NCBI GenBank assembly: GCA_017625775.1
Contig: JAGAKE010000001.1
Location: 62,001 to 126,000 of the forward strand
Reading direction: 5' to 3'
DNA length: 64,000 bases
Origin: Fibrobacteraceae bacterium
GTDB taxonomy: Bacteria; Fibrobacterota; Fibrobacteria; Fibrobacterales; Fibrobacteraceae
Numbering within the stretch: the first letter of the stretch is position 1; every line of letters starts with the position of its first letter. Below are positions 1 through 8,200 of the stretch, in pieces. The translations under genes were made by a program, and so were the position numbers. The notes beneath the pieces were generated by a model that was not told the DNA's origin, did no database searches, and worked only from the letters and a program-made list of their open reading frames with translations.

Positions 1-1
1 G

Positions 2-568
2 TTCCCTAAAAATGGATTAACGAAGGTTAAAGAAATTATTTTAGAGAAAAATTTCTTTATAAAACAAATAGATGAAAAACATTATGAAATTAATGGTTTT
101 ATACCTTACAACGGCTTTGAATCCTGGAAGAAAGATATTGTAAACAATACAGAAAAATCAGAAAGTAATACATGTAAACTAATGTTTTTAGCTTATAAGG
201 ATTTTTACGAAGCAACAAAATATATATACGAACGTACTAGTATAGTATCTAAAAACTTGAAATTTGGTTTAGCAGATAAATTACGTGAAAATTTTCTTGA
301 GATTTTAGAACATTTACATGGTGTGGTTTGTGAAATAGAAACATTTAATACGCAATTGTTCCAAGAATTGTTTTGTAAAATTCAAATTAAATTAAGATTA
401 CTTTTAGATTTAAAACAATTATCAATAAAACAATGGTTTTATATAAGTGGTTTGTTAGAAACAATAAAAAATAATTTAGGGCTAGAATCTGCTTATTTAC
501 GAATGAGTAGAGAATGCCTATTGGAGTCCGGCAGCTTGCCCTCCACAGAAACCGCAGAGGAAGTATGA
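2..568 (+). CDS. avd: Avd-like DGR accessory protein (5' partial at window edge)
   Basis: The frame is open from the first codons of the window to TGA at 568, so the 5' end is cut off. From the ATG at 182 the 128 residues are almost all amphipathic helix. The pattern resembles the four-helix-bundle accessory variability determinant (Avd) of diversity-generating retroelements, with a FGLADKLRENFLEILEHL helix followed later by a basic helix (KIQIKLRLLLDLKQLS). In that family Avd is a small, basic, ring-forming protein that works with the reverse transcriptase and template RNA. The identification is strengthened by the template repeat about 110 bp downstream and the RT remnant after it. The roughly 60 in-frame codons before 182 could be a fused N-terminal domain, or 182 could be the true start, although only a weak ribosome site is visible there. 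The last 20 or so residues look atypical and may be an altered tail. Confidence 0.72.
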   Translation, partial: FPKNGLTKVKEIILEKNFFIKQIDEKHYEINGFIPYNGFESWKKDIVNNTEKSESNTCKLMFLAYKDFYEATKYIYERTSIVSKNLKFGLADKLRENFLEILEHLHGVVCEIETFNTQLFQELFCKIQIKLRLLLDLKQLSIKQWFYISGLLETIKNNLGLESAYLRMSRECLLESGSLPSTETAEEV

Positions 569-678
569 AGGGTAAAAAAACAGAAAAAGAAATTCATTTT
601 TCAGAAAAAATATTCTTTGAAAAAAGCCTTTCTTTTTCATTTACGCAAAGCTGTATTCAACCAATGGCGAGTCACTTT

Positions 679-870
679 GTTCTCCCAGCGTGCTACCGCA
701 ACAACAATGGCAATTTCAACAACGCGGGCAAGAACGCGAATTTCTGGAGTGCTACAGAGAATGGTGAGAACAACGTTTACAACTTGAACTTGAATTACAA
801 CAACGAGAATGCGAACCTGAACAGCAACAATAAGGACAAAGCAAACTCGGTTCGTTGCCTCCGGGACTCC
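679..870 (+). repeat. DGR template repeat (TR)
   Basis: This 192-bp stretch is the non-coding template copy of the variable repeat at 1761-1952, at a constant offset of 1082 with no gaps. Its codon-phase reading is packed with AAC and AAT, as expected when adenines mark the positions to be mutated. I count 36 differences between the copies, 31 at adenines of this copy. The other five are T-to-G, three T-to-C and one G-to-A. Unmutated blocks frame it: GTTCTCCCAGCG at the start and TCGGTTCGTTGCCTCCGG near the end. It sits between avd and the RT remnant, the usual TR position. The open frame running through it (514-930) is a by-product, not a gene. Confidence 0.93.
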
Positions 871-901
871 GAACTTTTTAATCAAATAATATTAGGTATA
901 A

Positions 902-1335
902 GTAAGAAAAAATGGAAATATATACCTTAATGATTTAGATCATTATATTAAACGAGAATTAAAAATTCGTAGTTATGTCGTTATGTAGATGACATGGTTT
1001 TGGTTCATAAAAATAAGGATGTGCTTCTGGAAAGTATTCCCAAAATACGAAGATTTTTAAAAGAAAAATTAAATTTAGAGCTTCATCCTAAAAAGATTTC
1101 ATTGCAGCCGGCGTATAATGGATTTCTTTTTTTAGGAGCGTATGTTTTGCCATATAGAATGTATCCAAGTAGAAGAATTGTCAAAAACTTTAAGGAAAGT
1201 ATGCGTGGTAATTATTTACTAAAAAAACAAAAGGAATTAGAAAAAAGTTATTTAGGATTATTTTCCCATTTTGATGCTTATAAACTTAGTCAAAAGATTA
1301 TATTTAAACACGAGATACAAGGAGAAACCTTATGA
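902..1335 (+). pseudogene. DGR reverse transcriptase, N-terminally deleted and frameshifted
   Basis: This is the C-terminal part of a DGR/retron-like reverse transcriptase. From 902 the frame reads NIYLNDLDHYIKRELKIRSYV, the helix that precedes the catalytic motif. It then breaks at about 977-979, where one base is missing. In the shifted frame it continues with RYVDDMVLVHK (YVDD from 982), then the downstream SLQP.YNGFLFLGAYVLPYR region and a basic tail to TGA at 1335. The palm motifs before YVDD and the whole N-terminal half are absent, so only about 145 codons remain of an enzyme normally well over 300 residues. The missing part lies between the template repeat and 902, which implies a deletion there. 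The last codons overlap the FISUMP start (ATGA). This copy cannot be an active polymerase. Confidence 0.88.
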
Positions 1336-1958
1336 AAAGTAAGCTACTCACAATAATTTCGATGTCATTGCTATTCACTGGAATGTCTTTTGCAGGGCAG
1401 CAAAAGGGAACGATGAAAGACCCACGCGATGGTCAAACCTACAAAACAGTGAAAATAGGCAAACAGGTTTGGATGGCGGAGAATTTGAACTATGATATTA
1501 AACATAGTTATTGCTATGATGAAGCCCCTGAAAATTGTCAAAAGTATGGCCGATTATACACTTGGGCTGCGGCAAATTATGTTTGCCCAAGTGGCTGGCA
1601 TTTACCAACTAAAGAAGAATTTGAAACTTTGATGTCAAATGTTGGTGGAAAAGAGACTGCAGGTAAAATGTTAAAATCAAAACAAGGGTGGGATCCATAC
1701 GAACATGAATTTGAGCATGCTTTGCAAAATGGTAATGGAATAGATAAATATGGTTTTAATGTTCTCCCAGCGGGCCTCCGCTACAGCTTTGGCAATTTCG
1801 GCGACGCGGGCAAGGACGCGAGTTTCTGGAGTGCTACAGAGTATGGTGAGAACTACGCTTACTACTTGTACCTGTATTACGACGGCGAGAATGCGTACCT
1901 GGGCCACAGCTCTAAGGACTTCGCTTACTCGGTTCGTTGCCTCCGGGGCTCCAATTAA
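1332..1958 (+). CDS. FISUMP-domain secreted protein, DGR target
   Basis: A 208-residue protein with an N-terminal signal peptide (cleavage near MSFA/GQQ), so exported. It then has the FISUMP domain: DPRDGQTYKTVKIGKQVWMA, ENLNY, paired cysteines (YCYDEAPENC), WAAANYVCPSGWHLPT, and a C-terminal GFNVLPAG...FWSATE...SVRCLR block. FISUMP proteins are a large paralogous family in Fibrobacter of unknown exact role. The fold resembles the C-type-lectin/sulfatase-modifying-factor group used by many DGR target proteins. Residues 144-207 are encoded by the variable repeat; substituted positions are mostly Tyr, Asp, Gly and Ser where the template has Asn, while FWSATE and SVRCLR are constant. The ATG overlaps the RT stop (ATGA) and follows GGAGAAACCTT, so it was translated from the DGR operon. 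I infer surface display and ligand binding. Confidence 0.9.
   Translation: MKSKLLTIISMSLLFTGMSFAGQQKGTMKDPRDGQTYKTVKIGKQVWMAENLNYDIKHSYCYDEAPENCQKYGRLYTWAAANYVCPSGWHLPTKEEFETLMSNVGGKETAGKMLKSKQGWDPYEHEFEHALQNGNGIDKYGFNVLPAGLRYSFGNFGDAGKDASFWSATEYGENYAYYLYLYYDGENAYLGHSSKDFAYSVRCLRGSN
1761..1952 (+). repeat. DGR variable repeat (VR) in FISUMP gene
   Basis: In-frame 192-bp copy of the template repeat at 679-870, ending two codons (AAT, TAA) before the gene's 3' end. Adenine positions of the template are replaced by all three other bases (for example AAC to TAC, GAC, GGC or AGC; AAA to TTC), whereas template G, C and T are nearly all kept. Both ends are matched blocks, the 3' one being the likely site where mutagenic homing initiates. 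Because the RT remnant beside it is broken, the present VR is probably a frozen product of past diversification. Confidence 0.93.
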
Positions 1959-1963
1959 CCCCT

Positions 1964-1978
1964 GGGAGCGTAGCTCCC
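1964..1978 (+). other. Hairpin just downstream of VR
   Basis: Perfect inverted repeat GGGAGC-GTA-GCTCCC starting 11 bases after the end of the variable repeat. In the Bordetella phage DGR a hairpin or cruciform just downstream of VR promotes homing. The same position here suggests an equivalent role, though a transcription-terminating or generic hairpin role is possible because it is not followed by a T-run. Confidence 0.55.
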
Positions 1979-2012
1979 GTGGGCCGCTGCCTTGCGTAAG
2001 CAGGCAGCCAAC

Positions 2013-2060
2013 ATTTCCTCTGCCAAGGCAGGGCGCAAGCCCCGCCCAAGCAGAGGAAAT
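2013..2060. repeat. 11-bp inverted repeat with nested stem
   Basis: Arms ATTTCCTCTGC (2013-2023) and GCAGAGGAAAT (2050-2060) are perfect complements. An inner GGGCG/CGCCC pair extends the stem. No T-run follows, so it looks like a repetitive intergenic element rather than a terminator. Confidence 0.6.
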
Positions 2061-2263
2061 TGTTATGGCAAATGTAGTGTGAATTGTCATCGCGAACGTA
2101 GTGTGGCGATCTACTTGCGAAAAAATTCCTTCTCCCTTGCTCACTATGCTTTTTACATAACATAGAAGTTTTCAAAAAATGTAATCCAAACTTTGCACAA
2201 TTTTCAAAAAACAAAACTCACTTAAAATTAAAACACAAGAGCGTCGGCCGAGGAAGGGGAGGC

Positions 2264-2312
2264 TTGGAGGGGACCGTGCGGCCTTCGCAACTCCGAGCCG
2301 GGTCCCCTCCAA
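2264..2312. repeat. 12-bp perfect inverted repeat
   Basis: Arms TTGGAGGGGACC (2264-2275) and GGTCCCCTCCAA (2301-2312) pair perfectly around a GC-rich 25-base centre. It lies in otherwise AT-rich DNA and no gene starts or ends next to it. Confidence 0.6.
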
Positions 2313-2633
2313 AGAAAAGAATGCAAAAAAAAATAAGTCCTCGCGAGAGACAAAACCCGCACGAGTGACGAAACATACCCACAAGAGACAAAGCAAAAAC
2401 TAAAATCCCTCGCAAACACTATTATCAAAAATCAAACCTTACTAAAAATTAAAACACAAAAGCATTGGTTCAGGAGTAGTGAAGTGAATAACAATGGAAT
2501 TGTTTTAACTACAAAATTCTTTTGAATTTTTAAAAATTTCAATGTTTAAATTACTTTGGAATGAGAAATGATGATATTGTGTTAGGGATAGTAGCCCGGT
2601 AGGGGACGGACTCGTGAAACGAGGCTGGACGGA

Positions 2634-2655
2634 CGCTCGGGCTTTAGCCCGAGCG
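2634..2655. repeat. 10-bp inverted repeat
   Basis: CGCTCGGGCT and AGCCCGAGCG pair perfectly with a two-base centre. It lies inside a GC-rich patch (about 2593-2680) that also contains CTCG-TGAAA-CGAG, so the patch could be a structured RNA or a repetitive element. I do not recognise a family. Confidence 0.5.
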
Positions 2656-2671
2656 ATAACGCAATAGCCCG

Positions 2672-2702
2672 CCCTAGGCAAGAATATTTTTTTTGCCTAG
2701 GG
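2672..2702. repeat. 9-bp inverted repeat with A/T-rich loop
   Basis: CCCTAGGCA (2672-2680) and TGCCTAGGG (2694-2702) flank a loop rich in T. The T-run lies in the loop rather than after the stem, so terminator function is unlikely. Confidence 0.45.
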
Positions 2703-2896
2703 AACACCCAAAATAAGGGAGAAACCTCTGTTTTAAATTTTTTTTGTAATATCTTTATCATTTTTTGCTAAATTTGGGTCGTGGTTGCTTTTTTTCCATA
2801 TTTTTTTATGGACTCGCTTTTTTAGCGAATTAACCCAATTGTTTTGCAATCACCCGGACTCAAGCTTTTTTCCGGCTTGGTGCGGCCAACCCTATT

Positions 2897-3517
2897 ATGA
2901 GGTCCCTAATGGAAACTATTCAAGTAGTAACGTTAGTTGCAGCCCTTATTGCTGTAGTGCTTTCTGCGCTTACTTTGCGGAAAGTGAATAAGCTGATGGT
3001 AATGCTTCGTTCTCCTATTGTTAAGAAGCTTTCTCCTGACATGAATTTAAGACCGTCTTCTCGCCGTCCAGTTTCTGCACAGGACATGGCTGCTCGCGGT
3101 GAACGTCAGAAGGAATCCCGTCAAACGAAAGAACCGCAACAACGTCAAAACAATAAAGAAAACCGCGAAACAGCGAATAATCAACGCCGTGAACGTCGCA
3201 ACAACAATCGTAATGAAGCACGTCATCGTCGTGAAGTTCCTGCGGTAGAAAAAGTCCCAGCAGCGGTTGAACCAGCTGCAGAGGCTGTCTCTCCAACAGT
3301 GATTCCTGAACCAACTCCGGTTCCGGTTCAAGAACAACCAGTTCGTCGTCCTTTGCCTCCACGCATTGCGAAAGAATCTGTTCCAGAAGTCGCTCCTGAA
3401 GCGCCACAAGCTCCAGCTCCAGTCGTTGTAGAAGCTGCTGCCGCTGTGGCTCCAGAAAAACTTCGTTATGGTCGTCGTAATGTAGTTCGTAAAGTTCCTG
3501 AATTGGATGAGATTTAA
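2897..3517 (+). CDS. Membrane-anchored, Lys/Arg- and Pro/Ala-rich protein of unknown function
   Basis: 206 residues that I do not assign to a family. One N-terminal transmembrane helix (about residues 6-26, VVTLVAALIAVVLSALTL) is followed by a highly charged, Gln/Asn/Arg-rich disordered region (about 50-115). A Pro/Ala/Val/Glu linker (about 118-185) comes next, and the protein ends in the short basic motif LRYGRRNVVRKVPELDEI. The layout suggests an inner-membrane anchor carrying a long cytoplasmic or periplasmic flexible tail, and the basic stretch could bind nucleic acid. A second Met (2909) is an alternative start. A strong terminator follows at once, so the gene is probably a single transcription unit. 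Confidence 0.7.
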   Translation: MRSLMETIQVVTLVAALIAVVLSALTLRKVNKLMVMLRSPIVKKLSPDMNLRPSSRRPVSAQDMAARGERQKESRQTKEPQQRQNNKENRETANNQRRERRNNNRNEARHRREVPAVEKVPAAVEPAAEAVSPTVIPEPTPVPVQEQPVRRPLPPRIAKESVPEVAPEAPQAPAPVVVEAAAAVAPEKLRYGRRNVVRKVPELDEI

Positions 3518-3542
3518 TCTTTAATTCCTTAAACAGGAAATG

Positions 3543-3580
3543 CTAGGCTCGGGGCAAAGCCCCGAGCCTAGTTTTTTTTT
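3543..3580 (+). terminator. Rho-independent terminator
   Basis: A 13-bp perfect GC-rich stem, CTAGGCTCGGGGC / GCCCCGAGCCTAG, with an AAA loop, is followed by nine T residues. It lies 25 bases after the stop codon at 3517. Confidence 0.93.
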
Positions 3581-3651
3581 ATTTTAAATGGAAATGCAAA
3601 ACTCTTGCCTTATAAAAAAAAGTAAAAATCCATAATTACTATATTTCAAAT

Positions 3652-4863
3652 ATGGCTATTTCCGAAAAAGGATTCTTGCGAGGTTCTCTAATTCGAACCA
3701 CTCCCGTTTGGGGATTTATTTTCACTTTAATATTTTTATTGGTCGCTCCCTTGTCGGTGAACGCTTCGCCAATTAAACCGCAGGCTTTGTCAAATGGTGG
3801 GCGAATCGCTTCGGAAACACAATTAGAAGAAATTTCAGAAACGGTTCGACCAGGTGCTTCTGGGTATTTTGCCTTAGGAACTTATTATTTTCCACACCCT
3901 GGGCAAACTGCATTAAAAAGTGATTTTGGCCGGCACGAAGGCTTTGCTTTTAGGCAACGTTTATCCATGTATTTTTCTGGTCCTCTAGGCAAGTCCAATT
4001 GGTCATTAGGTTTTCTTTGGTGGTTTGAACGTCATGGTTTTGATTCCGAGGATTTTATACTCTTTCCTGAGTATGGGCAATTTTCCTTAATTCGTAATGT
4101 GCAAACAGCCGGTTTGAATCTTTCTTTTAAACCATTGTCTTTTGCTTTGACTGGTGGTATTCAATATTCAAACCCAGAACATGTAGCAAGTGAAATTTAT
4201 TCAGTCGAATCAGACACGCTTTATGGTTTTGCTCAAGCTATGCTCGGCCCAATTTTAGGGCAATTTGTGTTTAATGAAAATGGTTGGACATCTGTTCGTG
4301 CGGCGTTACGTTTAGAATCTAAAGAAAATTTTGGTGGTGCTTCTTCGGGCTTTCAAACTTATTTGCCGAATTTAGATTTTTCGCTTTATCATGATGCATC
4401 AGATTCTATGCGTGTGACTTGGGAACAAAATCTTTTCAAACAAATTTTGTATGGTGAAGTGACTGCTTATTTTCCCGATTATGGTTTTCATTCAGCGGCT
4501 TTGAAATATTATCCGGACCCATCGCGACTTGTTTCGTTAGAAGCAACTTGCCTTCGAGAACCAGATGGTGATTTAGTTTTCGGTGGTGGAATTTCTATTC
4601 TGATGTTGCGCTTGGCGTATAATCACGCTCATGATATGAAAAATCTTTTTGGGTCTAAAGGAACATTTGTGTTTGAACTTTCTTTTGCTCTCGGAGCATC
4701 TGAAGGAAAAATGTTTGGTAGAAATGCAGCAAAAGCGGCTCCGATGGAATCTACTTCTCGGACTATATTTGAAAACGGCTCTTCTTACAAACCTCCAAAA
4801 GAAGAAAGTGAAGGTGTAAAAGAAATTACAGCCAAAGGAATTCGTCGGGAGAAAGCAAAATGA
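3652..4863 (+). CDS. Putative outer-membrane beta-barrel protein
   Basis: 403 residues with an N-terminal hydrophobic signal (about residues 18-38, ending SVNAS). It continues with alternating aromatic and polar strands typical of barrel proteins (GYFALGTYYF, RQRLSMYF, WSLGFLWWF, LYGFAQAML, ILYGEVTAYF). A charged Lys/Glu-rich tail after about residue 360 is unusual for a barrel and may be periplasmic. No family was recognised. The stop overlaps the next start by four bases (ATGA), so it is probably co-expressed with the lipoprotein downstream. Confidence 0.65.
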   Translation: MAISEKGFLRGSLIRTTPVWGFIFTLIFLLVAPLSVNASPIKPQALSNGGRIASETQLEEISETVRPGASGYFALGTYYFPHPGQTALKSDFGRHEGFAFRQRLSMYFSGPLGKSNWSLGFLWWFERHGFDSEDFILFPEYGQFSLIRNVQTAGLNLSFKPLSFALTGGIQYSNPEHVASEIYSVESDTLYGFAQAMLGPILGQFVFNENGWTSVRAALRLESKENFGGASSGFQTYLPNLDFSLYHDASDSMRVTWEQNLFKQILYGEVTAYFPDYGFHSAALKYYPDPSRLVSLEATCLREPDGDLVFGGGISILMLRLAYNHAHDMKNLFGSKGTFVFELSFALGASEGKMFGRNAAKAAPMESTSRTIFENGSSYKPPKEESEGVKEITAKGIRREKAK

Positions 4864-5225
4864 AAAAATGGATGTCCTTGCCTAGCGTTTTGCTATGTGT
4901 ATTCTTGTTTGGTTGCGTGACTCATTATGTAGTAGATGGTTCTGTCCGTTTGCAATTAGGAAACGCTACCGAAAATTGTACTCTAGAATCTCTTTTTGTA
5001 GTTTCTTCAAATGGCAAAGAATTAAAGTGGATAGATGAAACCGTCTTGCCGGGGGAATCCTCAAAAGTGGAAGAACGAGATTTGGTTGGAAATTTTCGTA
5101 TTCGCTTGGTGTATGAAAAAGATGGAGAATTGAAGGATACCGTGTTTACCCGTCATTTTGATGGTGGTAGTACATTCCTTCAAATTTCCGAAAAGGACGA
5201 CGTTTTAGTGATTCGAAAAAAATGA
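4860..5225 (+). CDS. Small lipoprotein of unknown function
   Basis: 121 residues with a classical lipoprotein signal: KKW start, hydrophobic core and lipobox LFGC at about residues 16-19. Lipidation at Cys19 and envelope anchoring are expected. The remainder is a small beta-rich domain (LRLVYEKDG, VFTRHFDGGSTFLQI). It is coupled to the preceding barrel-like protein by an ATGA overlap, which suggests the two act together in the envelope. No family was recognised. Confidence 0.7.
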   Translation: MKKWMSLPSVLLCVFLFGCVTHYVVDGSVRLQLGNATENCTLESLFVVSSNGKELKWIDETVLPGESSKVEERDLVGNFRIRLVYEKDGELKDTVFTRHFDGGSTFLQISEKDDVLVIRKK

Positions 5226-5255
5226 ACGCCCTGTAAAGTTTTATATTAGGTCATA

Positions 5256-8200
5256 GTGCGCATAACTAAATTAAAGATTTTCGGTTTTAAGTCGTTTGCT
5301 CAGCGAACGGAAATTACGTTTCCAGGAAACGGTTTGACCGCTGTAGTCGGTCCGAATGGCTGTGGTAAATCGAATATTGTAGATGCGATTCGTTGGGTGT
5401 TAGGAGAACAACGAGCCGCTGTTTTGCGTATGGGAAAAATGCAAGATGTCATTTTTTCTGGAACCGAAGAACGTGCTGCTATGAGCATGGCAGAAGTTTC
5501 GCTAGTTATCAATAATGATAGTGGAGAATTGTCGTCTGAATTTGGTAAGTACAGTGAAGTGATGGTTACGCGCCGTGCTTATCGTAATGGCACAAGTGAA
5601 TATTTGCTGAATAACCAAGAATGCCGTTTGAAAGATATTCAGAATTTGTTCTTAGATTCAGGGCTTGGTTCTGGAACTTATTCTCAAATGAACGAACGAA
5701 TGATTAATGCTGTTCTTTCAGATAAAGCAGAAGATCGTCGTACTCTTTTTGAAGAAGCCGCTGGTGTTAGTAAGTATAAGAAAAGCCGAAAAGAGGCGGT
5801 GAATAGTCTTGCTCGTGTTGAAGAAAAAATGGAACGAGTCGAAGACAACTTGCGCCATACAAGAGCGAGAGTTCGCCAATGTGAAAAGCAAGCGGAAAAA
5901 ACAAGAGAATGGCAAGAAATCAGAACAAAACTTAAAGCTTTAGATCTTTCTTCTAGTATTGATAAATTTGAAGATTTAAAACGAGATTTGGTAACACTTG
6001 CATCCTCTCATCGTCGTGCATTAGAAGAATTAGAAAGAGAACAAAATAATTTGGCTTTGCTTCAGGCAAAAATTGATGCGCGAAAATTAGAAATTACAGA
6101 TGAAGAAACCGCTTTGCAAGACGCTCGTCGTAAAGTAGCTTTTGAAACGGCGAATTTAAATGCTTTAATTGCCGAATCTCAAAGTACTCGTGATAGAATA
6201 AATTTTTTAACGGAATCTCAAGAACGACTTTCGAAAGAAAAAGCTGAAGCGGAACAGAAAGTTGTTGATTTCAAACGAGAAATTTCAAATCTTGAAGAAC
6301 GTCTTGAAAGATTAGCTTCTTGTGATGATGTGGTTGAAAAAGAAGAACTGCTTGCAAAAGAACAAGAAGCCGCTCAAGTATTGCGTGACGCTGTAGATGA
6401 TTTGCGGCGTGAGCATGCAGAACTTTTGAATGCTCGTTTTGAACAGCAAAATCAGGTGAATGAACTTGAAAAGCGCTGGCAACGTTTAGATACGGTAAGT
6501 GAAATCGCCAATTCAAATATTCAAACTTGGCAAACCGAACTTTCTTCATTGAAAGAAGTATTTCAGAATACCGAGAATAATTTGAAAGAAGCTGAAGATG
6601 CGATTCTATCTTATTCAGAACAAATTGAACGCCTAGACGAGCGCTATACCTTACAAGAAAATTTATTGGCTGATAATCGTGAAAAAAGAGATTCTTTAGC
6701 AAATGAAATTGAAACACTCCATCGAGAAAGTGTTGCTTTAGATTCTCGTTTAGAAGTTTTGTCACGAATGGCCGTTTCGGAAGCTGATGGTTCTAAATGG
6801 TTGTTAGAAAATAAAAAAGATTTTTTGTCTGGTTGCCTTGGTGAATGGATTGATGTTGAACCAAAATATTTGGCGCCAATCGAATTTGCTTTGGGCGAAG
6901 TTTTAGATGCCTTGGTCGTTAAAGAAGGAACTTCTGCCCAGGAATTATTAGAAGCATTAGAAAGTGCTTCAGCGGGTTCTGCGATTTTAGCAATTTCTTC
7001 TAGAATTACAGAAGGAGAATTAACTGAGGTTCCCGCCGGAATTTTGGGTTGCGCTGCAGATTTTGTGAAAGCTAAGGATACGCTTGGAATTTTAGTGAAA
7101 CGCTTGCTTTCTCGCTGGATGATTGTTTCTTCTTTTGACCAAGCTTTGGAACTTTCTGCACAATACTCATCTAAAGATTATTGGTTTGTTTCTCCTGAAG
7201 CTCGAGCCGTGCATTCAAGCGGAATGGTTCGTGGTGGAAAGGCTTCTGCTACGGGAATTCTTTCGCGACGCGCTGAAATTGCAGAAACGAAAGAAAAACA
7301 AGAAACGCTTTTGCGTAAGATTCAAGAAAAAGAAAATGAATATCAAAATGCCAAAGATTTGTTAGAAGAAAACGAACGCATTTTTTTCTCGATGAAAGAG
7401 GAATTGGCAGCTCTACAAGAATCCAAGAGAACGGCTGAAGGCGCGAAGGGCGTTCATACCAATTCTAAAAATTCCTTGCTTCTTCAAATGGGTAAAATTG
7501 AAAGTGATATTCAAAAGGCTGAACTTCAAATTCAAGAAACATTGAAAGAACGCTCATCTGATGCTGAATTAGAAAACGCTAAGTCTGAATTAGAAAAAAT
7601 TCAAGAATCATTTGAACGTCTGGCGGAAAATTTAGAAGAACGCCAAACGATGTTGCGTAATAAAGAAGATGATTTGCGAGAATTGCAAAGCGATCTTACC
7701 AATAGTCAGTTAGAAATAAAGAATTTGCAATCTCAGCTTAAATTTAGTGAAGAACAGCTGCCTGCTTTTGAAAGTATGGTTCAAGCAAAAATTCAAGAGC
7801 TTGAAAAGAATTCTGTAGATATTGAATCTTTGGAAGAAAAGTTCAATGTTCAAGCAGAGCAACTTGAAAAGAAACATGAAGAACTGGCTGAATTAGAATC
7901 GTTGCGGGAATCTGCCGAAGAACGTTACAATGTGGTATCGCGCGATATAGAAGATTGGCATGCCGAAGAACGAGATGTGAATGATAAAATTAAAGATTTG
8001 TTGCCGAATGAACGTAATATCGTTTTGAAAAAGAATGCAATTCAAGAAAATACAAATCATTTAAGGGAACGTATTTTCTCTGAATGGGAAGTGGATTTGG
8101 AAAATCCAGAAAATGTAGAACGTGTAGAATACGATACGGCAACCGTCGAAAAAGAAATTCGCCTGTTACGAGGCAGACTCAAAGATGTCGGGCCCGTTAA

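Larger units (their letters stand above)
1979..2896. other. Non-coding, hairpin-rich stretch
   Basis: About 0.9 kb between the FISUMP gene and the next gene with no convincing coding frame. It holds several strong inverted repeats, listed separately. It also has a segment near 2088-2117 (GTCATCGCGAA...TGGCGATCTACT) that resembles the dispersed intergenic repeats of many bacteria, and a diverged direct repeat (AAATTAAAACACAA) near 2226 and near 2447. I see no tRNA or known RNA family. Confidence 0.5.

Noticed and set aside
514-930. ORF of 138 codons rich in Asn
   Set aside because: It is the in-frame reading of the DGR template repeat plus flanks. The Asn-rich part is the template itself, and no ribosome site or independent domain is visible.
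1677-2144. Reverse-strand ORF over the FISUMP 3' end
   Set aside because: It is the mirror of the FISUMP gene and VR; composition explains it.
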